DNA of 64,000 nucleotides from Ridgeia piscesae (GCA_025642075.2 JAODUO010000043.1:367501-431500); one strand, 5' to 3'. Shown: positions 1-12,498, counted from the first letter of the stretch. Notes: generated from the sequence alone by a model not told the origin. Numbers and translations are program-made.

Positions 1-393
1 TCACCACATCCGACACCCAGCTAAAAATGTCTGTCCTAATGTGTCCACGTAGAGAGTCACAGGAAGATGTATTAGTGTGTTAAGAGTCAGAGTTCCAGTG
101 AGACAAGATGTACTAATGATACAGCTAAGTGACTGTTGCAGGTACACCTTGTGAAGCTGCTGATATGTTCACTCTAAAAGTATTTATAAATGTTCATAAA
201 ATTGTCCTTTGAATTATACGGATTTCCTACAAATTACCAGGGAAATTAATCAGGTAAATTTGTAATTTAAACACATCACAAATGTAGTGTCTGACGCTGT
301 GGGAAAGGAATCTATACGTCACTGCAAACAAACAAACCATGTGATTTAATGTCTTGTTGAAAAGCAGGAGTATCGACCAAGGTTATTCATTAC

Positions 394-398
<5 letters not shown>

Positions 399-424
<26 letters not shown>
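399..424. repeat. TA dinucleotide tract
   Basis: About 13 TA units, placed about 22 bases before the head of SINE copy A. Confidence 0.9.
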
Positions 425-431
<7 letters not shown>

Positions 432-446
432 AGCACAGTGGCTTGT

Positions 447-749
447 AGAGCGCAGTAGCTCAGTGGTAGAACTTCGGACTCTTGACTCCTGTGCTGTGGT
501 GTTAAAACATTGGGCAATTTTTTCACTCTACATTGCTCCAGTTCACTCAGCTGTATAAATAAATAAGTACCTGGCTATAAACAGTGGTGGATATGTGTAC
601 ACGCAGTCTTTGCACATTAATTGCAGCATATGACTGGACACTTCCCAGAGAAGTTGAGATAGTGTCTGATTGAACAGGTCTTCCAGGGAAGTAAAGTGTA
701 AAGCGCTTTGAGCAATTCTGAGGACTGGTTACTGTGCTATATAAGAATT
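447..749 (+). mobile_element. tRNA-derived SINE, copy A
   Basis: The head resembles a tRNA (GTAGCTCAGTGGTAG is an A box). The body is shared with copies B and C (TTTTCACTCTACATTGCTCC, ACCTGGCTATA, AGCGCTTTGAGCAAT) and the 3' end is TGTGCTATATAAGAATTTA. Compared with copy B it lacks about 22 bases that include the B box, so it should be dead for Pol III transcription. The tail passes straight into the TTACC array. The 3' body with GCTATATAA resembles widely distributed metazoan SINE families; the exact family was not determined. Confidence 0.85.
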
Positions 750-860
750 TACCTTACCTTACCTTACCTTACCTTACCTTACCTTACCTTACCTTACCTT
801 ACCTTACCTTACCTTACCTTACCTTACCTTACCTTACCTTACCTTACCTTACCTTACCTT
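750..860 (+). repeat. TTACC pentamer array (SINE tail expansion)
   Basis: About 22 perfect copies of a 5-bp unit (TTACC/ACCTT). Copies B and C of the SINE end in one or two related units (TTACCTTTACC), so this array looks like an expanded SINE tail. Confidence 0.92.
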
Positions 861-3001
861 ATATAAATTTATACATAACGTATAGGATGAGGTAGCAAAG
901 ACAGTGTTTATTCCATGGCAACATAATGACGAGCATGTGACAGTGTGACAATGTGACAGTGGAGATGACAGTGTCTCATCAAGTGGGCCCAAGCCTGGCC
1001 AGTAATGCCTGCAGTCAAAGAAACGACAAGACGTTCCAGGAAATAGCCACTTTTCTTGCCGCACGGACTGTTCAGCTAATTTTAGTGTCATAGAGACACT
1101 ATTATGGCCTGTTCCCTGGGCGCCTACCGGCAGTTGTCATTTCATGACAGCTGTAGCCCATAGGTATGGAACCATTAGAAGACGCGGTTTGACCATTGCA
1201 AGTGAATTTGTTTTTGTCATTGTAATTGCTGCAGAACAGGAACAAAATCTACTTTTTGTATTATTACATCCAATGCTAAGAACACTTAGATGGTGTTATA
1301 TTTATTATAATATTTTTATTATTGGCAAAATTTGCATTATTTAACGTCATCAATCATACAAATTCACTCAAATAATGAGGAACTGAAATTTATGTAATTT
1401 TTTTAAGTAGCTTGCTTTTTTATTTCCTCTTTTTAATAGGCTGTAAAATATTGAGCCGAGCATCGAAGGCATAATAGTCATGCGGCACTAATGTTGTATT
1501 TGTAATGTTGTCTACGAAAAACCAATAGTGGAAATTGTCATTGAATTCTTGGAAATGGTGACACAGCATTTCAGTTTGCCGTAGTAATGATAATGGCCTT
1601 GAAATCACAGTAGAGTTGCCGCCAGTGTAAACTCATTGACTGTGAGTGTGGGATGTGTTGTGTGCTGATTTTGTTACCAGTGTGGTGTTTTGTGATGACG
1701 CTGTAGCGCTTACATTTTTCCGGCGTTATACAAGTTTCGGTTGATGTTTCTGCACATGCGCGATACATGTAAAATCATCAGTGCGCAGCGAAAGGACAAA
1801 GCATTTATGATATGAATACTACGGGTTGTTCGTTAGGATGTATATAACCTCTCAGCAAAGTTGTTTGTCGCAAATTAACACGAGGTAAACAAGTTTTGAG
1901 GCATGTTTCGATGGCGAGCATAAATCACGAGACTAATGCGGCATAATCCGTGAAAGTTATTTAAATAAACGTAATATTTTATTGTATTGAACGACATTCT
2001 AAGCAACTCTTCACAGTAATCATCTCAGGAGAGTTAACAAACAGCCCGTGTCATTTATACCCAAATTGCTTTGTCGTTTCGCTGCACATTAATGATTTTA
2101 CATTTATCGCGCTTGCACAGAAATGTCAATCGGAAAGTTTATAACGACCGAAAAAATATAAGCGCAACAATGGTATAAATCACACTGAAGTATCAGTCTA
2201 GTAACTGGGGCATAAACTGGGCAACTGTAGTGAAACCATCACTTACAAATTTATAGGTTTCCAATTCAGACAGTCAGTATGTCCCTATAAAATAATAGAT
2301 GCACAAAAATTGTTCTGAAATTTCTATTTACACTAAAATGTTGCCAATTGCTATGTTGTGTATACGTGGGCTACATCAGCAACTCAGAAGCAATATTTTA
2401 TATATTTTACGAGTGTATATGTCTGTATTATCAACCACTTTCATACAATACCGTGACCTTTTTGTCATGTTTCTGTGAACTGTTAATTCAACCTGATATG
2501 TGATGTGTGCCCAGAATGCCTTGAAGCAGCTGTATGTGGTTGAGTTATAAGCCCGGCTAACTGTCTCCAATCACCATAGACTCTGCCCAGTAATGAGTTA
2601 CAGAAAGATGGATTGGATCACAAGGCGGCAGAACCCTGCAGCAGAATATGTAAAATAAGTTGAAATTGTGTGTGAATACGTAGAAATGGAAATATGAGTT
2701 CTGGGGACAAAGTATTCTTCAGTTTGCCAACCTGTTCATTCCAGTATGAATGGTGGTTGATGTTGGAACTGGCAGGGTGTGTGCAGTTTAATTTGTAGAT
2801 CTTGTATGGGCAATAGGGCAAGCAACGAAAGGCTTGAAAACATTGCAGAGAATCACTAAGCCATGTTTCAATTACTACATAATTACTGTATCCAAGGTTG
2901 TCAGGCACTTGTTTGTAGCACAGGGTGAACTATGTGCACTAGACGAAGGAAGGCAATGTCAGGATTGGAAGCGATTGTGTCTACATGTATTGATCAGACT
3001 G

Positions 3002-3595
3002 CACCAGTGCCCCAGGCCAGTGTGAACTAGTGCCAAGGCCATCGTGAGCCAATGCATAGGGCTCATGTAGGCCAGTGCACAGGGCCAGTGTGAGCCAGTC
3101 TCCAGGGCGAGTGTGGGCCAATGCCAAGGGCCACTGCGTGCCAGTGTCGAGGGCCAGTGTCGAGGGCCAGTGTGGGCCAATGCCAAGGGCCACTGTGTGC
3201 CAGTGTGAGCCAGTGTCCAGGGCCAGTGTGGGCCAATGCCAAGGGCCACTGTGTGCCAGTGTGAGCCAGTGTCCAGGGCCAGTGTGGGCCAATGCCAAGG
3301 GCCACTGTGTGCCAGTGTGAGCCAGTGTCCAGGGCCAGTGTGGGCCAATGCCAAGGGCCAGTGTGAGCCAGTGTCCAGGGCCAGTGTGGGCCAATGCCAA
3401 GGGCCAGTGTGTGCCAGTGTGAGCCAGTGTCCAGGGCCAGTGTGGGCCAATGCCTAAGGGCCAGTGTGAGCCAGTGTCCAGGGCCAGTGTGGGCCAATGC
3501 CAAGGGCCAGTGTGGCCCAGTGTGAGCCAGTGTCCAGGGCCAGTGTGGGCCAATGCCAAGGGCCACTGTGTGCCAATGTCCAGTCCCAGGGCTGT
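3002..3595 (+). repeat. Minisatellite built from CCAGTG-type blocks
   Basis: Irregular higher-order array of GGGCCAGTGTGGGCCAATGC, CAAGGGCCACTGTGTGCCAG and GAGCCAGTGTCCA blocks. It is open in several frames by composition only. Confidence 0.9.
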
Positions 3596-3611
3596 TGGGT
3601 GGTGCCAGTGA

Positions 3612-4245
3612 AAGCTGAGGAGTGAAATGTGAGGAGTGAAGGGTGTGGAGTAAAGGGTGAGGAGTGAAGGGTGAGGAGTGAAAGGTGAAGGGTGAGGAAT
3701 GAAGGGTGTGGAGTGAGGGGTGAGAAGTGAGGGGTGAGTAGTGAAAGGTGAGGAGTGAGGGGTGAGGAGTGAAAGGTGAGGAGTGAGGGTGAGGAGTGAA
3801 GGGTGAGGAGTGAAATGGGTGAGGAGTGAAGGGTGTGGAATGAAGGGTGAGGAATGAAAGGTGAGGAGTGAAGGGTGAGGAGTGAAGGGTGAGGAGTGGA
3901 ATGGATGAGGAGTGAAGGGTGAGGATGAAGGGTGAGGAAGTGAAGGGTGAGGAGTGAAGGGTGGGAAGGGTGAGGAGTGAAGGGTGAGGAGTGAAGGGTG
4001 AGGAGTGAAGGGTGAGGAGTGAAGGGTGAGGAGTGAAGGGTGAGGAGTGAAGGGTGAGGAGTGAAGGGTGAGGAGTGAAGGGTGAGGAGTGAAGGGTGAG
4101 GAGTGAAGGGTGAGGAGTAAAGGTGAGGAGTGAAGGGTGAGGAGTGAAGGGTGAGGAGTGAAGGGTAAGGAGTAAACGGTGAGGAGTGACGGGTGAGGAC
4201 TGAAGGGTGAGGAGTGAAAGGTGAGGAGTGAAAGGCTCCCAGGAG
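3612..4245 (+). repeat. 14-bp minisatellite GTGAGGAGTGAAGG
   Basis: About 45 copies of a purine-rich 14-bp unit, more uniform in its second half. It begins about 15 bases after the previous array. The strong G/A strand bias gives a long open frame on the other strand that is not a gene. Confidence 0.92.
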
Positions 4246-4590
4246 TAGGAGAGACTTATCAACAGACCCTGCCAGTTGATTGGCTACTTAATTGAGTTGG
4301 CGAGAGTCTGAAGACAACATCAGTCACTCAGCTTCCCTCGGTCACCAGCTGATCACTGACTATCTACACATAAATGTCACTGACCGCTCACTAATGCCCT
4401 TGGATGTCTGTGACATTTGTTATTACCAAGTCTCTTGACATTACATTGCACTGTCAACGAAGTTGCAACATTGCAGTTGCCACACTATAGATCGATCTTG
4501 TAACCTTATGAATAGACAGACACGCGACAATGCTGCCTGTGGCTACACTCCCTACAGTGTCATGTTTGGGACACTGAAGTCCACATCATG

Positions 4591-4660
4591 TCTGCTTGCT
4601 GTTGCCTGCTTGCTGTTGCCTGCTTGCTGTTGCCTGCTTGCTGTTGCCTGCTTGCTGTTG
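4591..4660 (+). repeat. 14-bp repeat TGCTTGCTGTTGCC, five copies
   Basis: Five near-perfect tandem copies. Confidence 0.88.
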
Positions 4661-5095
4661 ACTTTGATATTCTTTAGATTTAGAGTTGTCACCAGAAGCT
4701 GTGCAGTGCAGTACATGCGTGGCAGCAGGCAGATGGCTTTTATGATTATTGTTTCTGTTCAGTGTGACTTTTGTAATATTACAGTTTATTAGGGACAGTC
4801 ACTGAAGTAGTACTGAGTTACATGGAAATATTTAAGAACATTGTGTAGTTTGTTTCTTCGAATGTAGGTCATTAAAAAATATGCCCAGTAGCGTGCATGT
4901 TGGTGTGTTACGAAGGCGTGTAATTAAAGTGTCATGAAGTTGGTTTATTGAGGCATGTAAAATAGGTGCATTCAGGAGGTGTGTTAACACTTGCTATTGC
5001 ACAATCACAACTGAAACACATTAATATAAGAGTAACCAAATATAACGCAAATGAAAAATTGGAAGGAAAGCAAATCGTTTTACAAAACCACCTGT

Positions 5096-5228
5096 GGCTC
5101 TCTCTCTCTCTCTGTCTCTCTCTGTCTCTCTCTCTGTCTCTCTCTGTCTCTCTCTGTCTCTCTCTGTCTCTCTCTGTCTCTCTCTGTCTCTCTCTGTCTC
5201 TCTCTGTCTCTCTCTGTCTCTCTCTGTC

Positions 5229-5316
<88 letters not shown>

Positions 5317-5319
5317 CTC

Positions 5320-5417
<98 letters not shown>

Positions 5418-5486
5418 GTCTCTCTCTGTCTCTCTCTCTCTCTGTCTCTCTCTGTCTCTCTCTGTCTCTCTCTGTCTCTCTCTGTC

Positions 5487-5544
<58 letters not shown>

Positions 5545-5565
5545 CTCTGTCTCCCTCTGTCTCTC
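5096..5565 (+). repeat. TC/TCTCTG microsatellite
   Basis: About 470 bases of CT-rich repeat, with TCTCTG-type units at both sides of a pure TC core. It ends about 380 bases before exon 1. Confidence 0.95.
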
Positions 5566-5742
5566 TGTCCTGTTATGAACGATGAGGAGGGCTGATCACC
5601 TCCCCAACATATTATGACACTACTAAGTATTTCACCCAGTACTAGATCATACGTGAGGCCTACTCTGCCAGGAAACACAACCGTCTTGCTGCTACTTCAC
5701 ATAAGACAATTTGTTGTTCCTTAGTTTTGCAGATTGTTACCA

Positions 5743-5835
5743 TTCCACCATGATATTTCTACCTGTCCAAAATGGGTTTTGCCCAACCAAATAACAGGTG
5801 GACGGACGGGACGGACTCTACATAACGCTAACACC
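5743..5835 (+). repeat. Interspersed repeat, copy i
   Basis: It shares ATGATATTTCTACC, GTCCAAAA...GGTTTT, CCAAATAA and GGACTCTACATAACG-type motifs with copy ii at 8812 and, on the other strand, with copy iii at 17572. No coding capacity or terminal structure is seen. Confidence 0.6.
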
Positions 5836-5945
5836 AGATATTTTGAATGGTCAAAACTACACAAAGGCCTGCACTAAATGTTTAGTACAAAGACTCATTC
5901 ACACTCAGTTTGAGAGGATTTTAAAAGTTGCCTTGTGTGTTGTAG

Positions 5946-6231
5946 GGATGGTCGTCTTGAGGAGAACGACCAGATCCTGGCCATAGACAACCATGCCCTA
6001 GACGCCAACATCTCACACCAGCAGGCCATCCGAATCTTGCAGAAGGCAAGCGGACAAGTCGAACTCGTGGTTGCCCGTGGCCCGATTGCTGCTGCGCCGT
6101 CGGTGCCGCTGACAGCACCGCCCACCGCGAGCGCCACCCATACCGTCGGTGCGCCCAAACCGAGTGAGCACTCGGCGGGCAGCACCTTGGACCGGACGCC
6201 ATCCCATGCCAGTGAGGGATCAGACATGGTG
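5946..6231 (+). CDS. MPDZ: Exon 1 of window: second half of PDZ1 plus linker
   Basis: The exon starts after a GTAG acceptor with one base that completes a split codon, and ends in frame at ATG-GTG before the donor GTGAGT (95 codons). Residues 1-46 are the second half of PDZ1: [14 protein letters not shown] is the strand and turn before helix [13 protein letters not shown] is helix B, and VELVVARG is the last strand. This pattern is typical of MPDZ/PATJ PDZ1. Residues 47-95 form a linker rich in Ala, Pro, Thr and Ser. The exon carrying the first half of PDZ1, with its GLGF-type loop, should precede it but was not found between 1 and 5945. The sequence is GC-rich against an AT-rich background, as expected for coding DNA. 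Confidence 0.93.
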
Positions 6232-6493
6232 GTGAGTGGCTCCCTCTTGAGGCTCTACGTCTTCTTTAACACACCTTCTCAACTGTCACATCTCACTGGT
6301 GGCATTCAGGCAGAAACTGGGAGGCTGGGCAGTGAATGTTGAGTTCCATACCTTATAATATATTAATGATTATGACATTGTTTTGTAAACTTTTTTTTAC
6401 AATTTTGCATCAAATATGACTTGTGAAAGGTGTAAGCAATAAAGTTGTATCAATTAATGATATTATAAGTCAAATTTAAACACTTCATGGAAC

Positions 6494-6519
6494 AATTCAA
6501 TTCAATTCAATTCAATTCA
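6494..6519. repeat. ATTCA pentamer repeat
   Basis: Five tandem copies of ATTCA. The following CTTGCCCTTAAAAGG may belong to an unrecognised element. Confidence 0.85.
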
Positions 6520-6629
6520 CTTGCCCTTAAAAGGTTAGTCATTGTACAGCTCATGATCGCATCTAAAAACATATGTAAGAAAGAGAATGTCACAAAAGAC
6601 AAATTAAATTTCAAATATATAATTGTGTG

Positions 6630-6965
6630 AGTGCCGTGGCTCAGGGGTAGGGCGTTGGACTCTCGACTAAGAGGACCCGGGTTCGAATCCTGTGCTGCGG
6701 TGTTAAAACCTTGGGCAAGTTTTTTCACTCTACATTGCTCCAGTCAACTCAGCTGCATAAATGAGTACCTGGCTATAGACAAGTGGTGGATATGTGTACG
6801 AGCAGCCTTCGCGCATTAATTGTAGCATATGGCTGGATGCTTCCCAGAGAAGTTGAGATGGTGTTTGATTGAACAGGTCTGCCAGGGAAGTAATGTGTAA
6901 AGCGCTTTGAGCAATCCTGAGGATGATTGGATACTGCGCTATATAAGAACTTACCTTTACCTTTT
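6630..6965 (+). mobile_element. tRNA-derived SINE, copy B (most complete)
   Basis: A tRNA-like head has a good A box (TGGCTCAGGGG, 6637-6647) and a perfect B box (GGTTCGAATCC, 6680-6690). It is followed by the family body and the 3' end GCGCTATATAAGAAC with TTACCTTTACC. Both Pol III promoter boxes are intact. It lies in intron 1 in sense orientation about 400 bases after exon 1. Confidence 0.9.
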
Positions 6966-7777
6966 AATCACAAAAAAAATGTTTGAGGAATTTCCCTGAA
7001 GACACGAGTGAGTTCGCTGGTGGGACATGCAGTGATAATGCATTCACCTACGACTGCTGTGATGACAGTAGAGGATTGGACGCCAAATCAAATGATGGTG
7101 AACCAAGTGTACTACCAGCCATGCACTCCATTTGATAATGATTTGGAACATCTGCTGATGTCACTTGATTCTGCCGTACGGCATTGTGTCTATTTTCATC
7201 CGTTTGCCTGGTTTCAGGTGTTACTTTAGCAAATTGGAGTTTTTCTCGCCGGGTCATGTGACTGTCGGGTGGCGTTCATCAGTTGTCGCCATCTATTGAC
7301 AATGAGTGGTTTTTCATCACGTCTGTTTAATGGGTTTCACATTGTTTCAGTATTGATTGCGCCTTGTGTTCGGTGGATAACGTTCCTTGCACAATTCACA
7401 CAATCAATAGACCAGCGCCATTCATCTGTTGCATGGATATATACTTCACCAAGGGGTGATCCTTTCAGCACTTAATGCCAGCGGAAGGTTTCAATCATGG
7501 CACTTCCTCTGCCTGTACCGAGCTGAGGACAGATCCCAGGTATGAGGGAAAACAGCTGATATGGTATGTAAACCAGTGCAGTTGACTGTTAATGTTTGTG
7601 TGGACAGATTAAATGGCACGTTTATGCCTAATTGTTGGCGTGAAAAGATGCAAGTTAGATTGGTTTACGCTGTGAAAACAGTGCGGGTCTGACTAGACAA
7701 GTCTGACTGGAAGTGTCTGCTGGAGGGCGTGGTTCAAAGGGGCTAGTTAGAAGGACCATGTTGGGAATGCCGGGGTG

Positions 7778-7985
7778 GTAGGGCCTAGGTGTAAGGGCCT
7801 AAGTGGAAGGGCCTAGGTGGAAGGGCCTAAGTGTAAGGGCCTAGGTGTAAGGGCCTAGGTGTAAGGGCCTAGGTGTAAGGGCCTAAGTGGAAGGGCCTAG
7901 GTGGAAGGGCCTAGGTGTAAGGGCCTAGGTGTAAGGGCCTAAGTGGAAGGGCCTAGGTGGAAGGGTCTGAGTGCAGGAAGGCCCA
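7778..7985 (+). repeat. 14-bp minisatellite AAGGGCCTAGGTGT
   Basis: About 14 copies with GTGT/GTGG and CTAGG/CTAAG variants. Confidence 0.9.
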
Positions 7986-8811
7986 GTTTGGAAGGGCTAA
8001 ATCAAAGGGCCAGGCTAGAGGGCTTTAGTTAAAAAGCCCTGCTTGAAGAGTGTTCTTTTTGCAGGCAATGCAGTGTAAATGACGATGGAGTATGCCACCA
8101 TGTGTTGGTTGGGACACATTGGTGTGTGTACTGCAGAGACTGTCAACTACTGGAGGTAGCAGTCTGTGATCACTGACACCCTGGTGTATTCCAGCCTGTA
8201 CTCTGTCATTCTTTCGGTCCTTTAAGTGGTGTGTTAACACAGTATCACACGGGCCCTCTTACTTCATCCATGAATAATGCATGCTCAAGTCCCAGGGAAG
8301 TCACTTGGTGGTGATGCTGTAGCCACATGGTACTGCTTTCATTACCAGGCAGTCGCTTCTTGGTGCAAAAAGTACATGAATCGTGAAACTGCAGGACACA
8401 TCCGTGACTGTTGTTTCAACATGTCCTGGAAGAATTGCCCCATGGAAAGTGTTGTGGTGTTAGCTGGTTGCCTCAGGCTGGCAGGTGGCGGTGGTGTGAC
8501 TGGTGTCAACTGGAGGCCACACTTATCTTCTCTCTGTGACTATCCATCCTATACTAGCTCCTTATTGCTCCTCACTGACTCTTACAATACATCTTAACTG
8601 CTCCTCTTTATTTCAGTTTCCCACTAGATGTCCTTACTCTGCTCTTCTTTAGCTCAATTTCCCATAGGTCCTTCCGGTATTTGTCTATTATCTATTAACT
8701 ATCCTCTTTACTTCTGCAAAGCAATCACTTACATACAAGCCAGTCGAGCTTTGTGATCATGACTTAAAACCAAGTACAATCTGACAATATCTACCAACTT
8801 GGAAGAGTTGT

Positions 8812-8935
8812 TTTGCTCCTTATTTTTTTACCCGCCCACCACCCGTCCAGTGATATTTCTACCCATCCACAACTGGTTTTACGCGTCCAAATGATGCGTA
8901 AAACTCGGCTCTCTACATAATGCAATGTCAAATGA
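8812..8935 (+). repeat. Interspersed repeat, copy ii
   Basis: Second copy of the family seen at 5743 and 17572: TTGCTCCTTATTTTTTTACC, CGCCCACC, GATATTTCTACCCATCC and CCAAATGATGCG. This is the longest of the sense copies. Confidence 0.62.
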
Positions 8936-9499
8936 AGACCTAATTAATATATTTTTTATTATAGCATATTAAGTGTAGCACAATAATTTCCTTTAAAATA
9001 TACGACCAGCCACAAATAATCGACAATAAACATTTTCAGCCATATACTGCCCGTTGGTTATTTACCAGTTACGACAAGTACGAAATGACGTCTGTGGCTG
9101 GAGAGCATTTGGAGTAAGCAGCGGTCACTGATTAGTGTGCCTTTCTGTCTCGATATGATTATATGTTGTTGAGGCCAACTTGGCGTTCTCTTCACAGCCG
9201 GATCAATATTGTGGGTCTTGAGTGAGATTAGCAGTGATACAGGTTGTAGTGAGTGCGTCCATGGACACATGACCTCACTGTCATCATGGCAGATGTCACA
9301 TGGCTGACATGTGACAGTGACGCAGATTATGGTGAGTGCATCCACAGTCACACGACCTCGCTGTCACGGTAGATATCACATGACTGACATGTGACACGTT
9401 GAAGTACAGGAAAGTGTAGTTGCTATGTCTGTGCATTGCTCAGCTTTTTCATATTTTTTTGTTTGTGAAAATTATCTTCACTTATCAGTTTTCGCTGTT

Positions 9500-10743
9500 A
9501 GGAATGACGTGCCCAGGTTATCTGTCTGGAATCAGTGGAGTGACCTTCCCAGACTTGAGTCTGGAATGACCTGTCTGTCAGGAATGACCTGTCCAGGTTA
9601 TCTATCTGGAATCTGTGGAGTGACCTCCCAGACTTGAGTCTGGAATGACCTGTCTGTCAGGAATGACCTGTCCAGGTTATCTGTCTGGAATCAGTGGAGT
9701 GACCTTCCCAGACTTGAGTCTGGAATGACCTGTCTGTCAGGAATGACCTGTCCAGGTTATCTGTCTGGAATCTGTGGAGTGACCTTCCCAGACTGAGTCT
9801 GGAATGACCTGTCTGTCAGGAATGACCTGTCCAGGTTATCTGTATGGAATCTGTGGAGTGACCTTCCCAGACTTGAGTCTGGAATGACCTGTCTGTCAGG
9901 AATGCCTGTCCAGGTTATCTGTCTGGAATCTGTGGAGTGACCTTCCCAGACCTGAGTCTGGAATGACCTGTCTGTCAGGAATGACCTGTCAGGTTATCTG
10001 TCTGGAATCTGTGGAGTGACCTTCCCAGACTGAGTCTGGAATGACCTGTCTGTCAGGAATGACCTGTCCAGGTTATCTGTATGGAATCAGTGGAGTGACC
10101 TTCCCAGACTTGAGTCTGGAATGACCTGTCTGTCAGCAATGACCTGTCCAGGTTATCTGTCTGGAATCTGTGGAGTGACCTTCCCAGACCTGAGTCTGGA
10201 ATGACCTGTCTGTCAGGAATGACCTGTCCAGGTTATCTGTCTGGAATCTGTGGAGTGACCTTCCCAGACCTGAGTCTGGAATGACCTGTCTGTCAGGAAT
10301 GACCTGTCCAGGTTATCTGTCTGGAATCTGTGGAGTGACCTTCCCAGACCTGAGTCTGGAATGACCTGTCTGTCAGGAATGACCTGTCCAGGTTATCTGT
10401 ATGGTGTCAGGAATGGCCTGTCCATGTTAACTGTATGGAATCTGTGGAGTGACCTTCCCAGACTTGAGTCTGGAATGACCTGTCTGTCAGCAATGACCTG
10501 TCCAGGTTATCTGTCTGGAATCTGTGGAGTGACCTTCCCAGACCTGAGTCTGGAATGACCTGTCTGTCAGGAATGACCTGTCCAGGTTATCTGTCTGGAA
10601 TCTGTGGAGTGACCTTCCCAGACCTGAGTCTGGAATGACCTGTCTGTCAGGAATGACCTGTCCAGGTTATCTGTCTGGAATCTGTGGAGTGACCTTCCCA
10701 GACCTGAGACTGGAATGACCTGTCTGTCAGGAATGACCTATCC
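9500..10743 (+). repeat. 80-bp minisatellite
   Basis: About 15 copies of an 80-bp unit containing GGAATGACCTGTCCAGG, TGGAGTGACCTTCCCAG and GAATGACCTGTCTGTCAG. Each unit includes a small palindrome of the form CCAGAC-N4-GTCTGG. One unit near 10403 is rearranged. Confidence 0.93.
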
Positions 10744-11401
10744 ATATATTGACTACAGTGTCTGTAGACAGGTCCCAGTTGATCCTGAAGGACGTCACAG
10801 ACGTCACGGGGGAAGTCTAGACCACGGCCACTTACTGTCCAGTACAAGGCAGTAATCAGACTGCATCAGCAACTGTCATTGTTACTCCCAGCATCACTTC
10901 ATCACTCCACATTGCACCATCTCAGTGTTGTGTGTCAATGCGGGACACACCCAGCACTAGACACCACTTCACTGTGCAACCATTTCATGTACATTACACG
11001 TGGCATCTCTTTTAAATGTTCACTTATGACCACCAGTGTTTATTGTGCAAGATATCAAGTGGTATGTACTACGCTAATGTACAGAGACAGGAAATAAAAA
11101 GTGTTTTATTGTAATGCTTGTTTGAGCATTAATTTGCTCACAGCAATGCATGGAAATATGTGTGGTCGTTGTGACCATCTGAAAATCACATAAGAATGAT
11201 ATGAAAGATGTCATTCTTGCTGTCCAAAGCATTTGAAGATTCTCGGTCGTGGTACTTCCTGGTCGTGTCCTTGACCTTTTGTCACATGCAGCGTCTGGGC
11301 CCAGTGTCATGAGCACGTATATTGAGAGTTATACATTTGCAATATGATATCATGAAGCCATGATTGATTGGATATTTGCCTCAAAATTGGAGCATTCTTC
11401 A

Positions 11402-11425
11402 CGTTCGCTGTAACCACAGCGAACG
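11402..11425. other. Short perfect hairpin
   Basis: CGTTCGCTG, six loop bases, then CAGCGAACG: a perfect 9-bp stem. No function can be assigned. Confidence 0.6.
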
Positions 11426-11724
11426 CATTGACCGGTCCTCTTGCTGCCCTGGACGGCCGATTGAATCACACGACCTGTTGACTTGACCAGTGGCAGCATG
11501 ACCAGCTGGGATAGGATGACTGATGCGGCTGGGCCACTTAATGATTTTCAGTTGGAAATGATGGTAATACTGTTTGATGAGGGCATTGCAATCACTCGTG
11601 CCTTGTAGATTAACCTGGATTACTGGGTCTACCTGCCCCAGCCATCAACCCCGTCTGCATGGGCTGCAGGCTTCTTCAAATATACTACATCTCATACTTC
11701 TCCCCCTGTCATATGCTGTAGTTT

Positions 11725-12498
11725 ATCCTCTTGTAGTCTGCCCTCTTGTAGTCTGCCCTCTTGTAGTCAGCCCTCTTGTAGTCAGCCCTCTTGTAGTCTG
11801 CCTCCTGTAGTCAGCCCTCTTGTAGTCTGCCCTCCTGTAGTCTGCCCTCTTGTAGTCAGCCCTCTTGTAGTCTGCCCTCTTGTAGTCTGCCCTCTTGTAG
11901 TCTGCCTCCTGTAGTCAGCCCTCTTGTAGTCTGCCCTCCTGTAGTCTGCCCTCTTGTAGTCAGCCCTCTTGTAGTCTGCCCTCCTGTAGTCTGCCCTCTT
12001 GTAGTCTGCCTCCTGTAGTCAGCCCTCTTGTAGTCAGCCCTCTTGTAGTCTGCCCTCCTGTAGTCAGCCCTCTTGTAGTCTGCCCTCCTGTAGACTGCCC
12101 TCCTGTAGTCAGCCCTCTTGTAGTCAGCCCTCTTGTAGTCTGCCCCCTTGTAGTCTGCCCTCTTGTTGTCTGCCCTCTTGTAGTCAGCCCTCTTGTAGTC
12201 TGCCCTCTTGTAGTCTGCCCTCTTGTAGTCTGCCCTCTTGTAGTCTGCCCCCTTGTAGTCTGCCCTCTTGTTGTCTGCCCTCTTGTAGTCAGCCCTCTTG
12301 TAGTCTGCCGTCTTGTTGTCTGCCCTCTTGTAGTCAGCCCTCTTGCAGTCTGCCCTCTTGTAGTCAGCCCTTCTGTAGTCAGCCCTTCTGTATTCTGCCC
12401 TCCTGTAGACTGCCCTCCTGTAGACTGCCCTCCTGTAGACTGCCCTCCTGTAGACTGCCCTCCTGTAGACTGCCCTCATGTAGACTGCCCTCTTGTCC
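11725..12498 (+). repeat. 15-bp minisatellite TCTTGTAGTCTGCCC
   Basis: About 50 copies with variants (TCCTGTAG, GTCAGCCC, GTAGACTGCCC towards the right end). A unit of 15 bases keeps one frame of the minus strand open for about 230 codons, giving an artefactual reading frame. Confidence 0.93.

Larger units (their letters stand above)
1..5945. other. Upstream intron or 5' flank
   Basis: Non-coding. It holds a short AT tract, SINE copy A with its pentamer tail, two G-rich minisatellites (3002-4245), a short 14-bp repeat, a TC tract and copy i of an interspersed repeat. The stretches 1-398, 861-3001 and 4661-5095 are AT-rich with no exon, RNA gene or repeat that I can recognise. Since exon 1 starts mid-domain, at least the part next to 5945 is intron. 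Confidence 0.7.

Noticed and set aside
2959..4262. Minus-strand frames of 163-399 codons with His-Trp-Pro or Ser-Pro-Phe-Thr repeats
   Set aside because: Entirely explained by the two minisatellites at 3002-4245.
1..5945. Exon with the first half of PDZ1 or the L27 domain
   Set aside because: No reading in any + frame shows the GLGF-type loop or an L27 pattern; it must lie further upstream.
6630..6705. Possible functional tRNA gene
   Set aside because: A and B boxes are good but no acceptor stem pairs, and the same head plus body recurs as a SINE at 447 and 45838.
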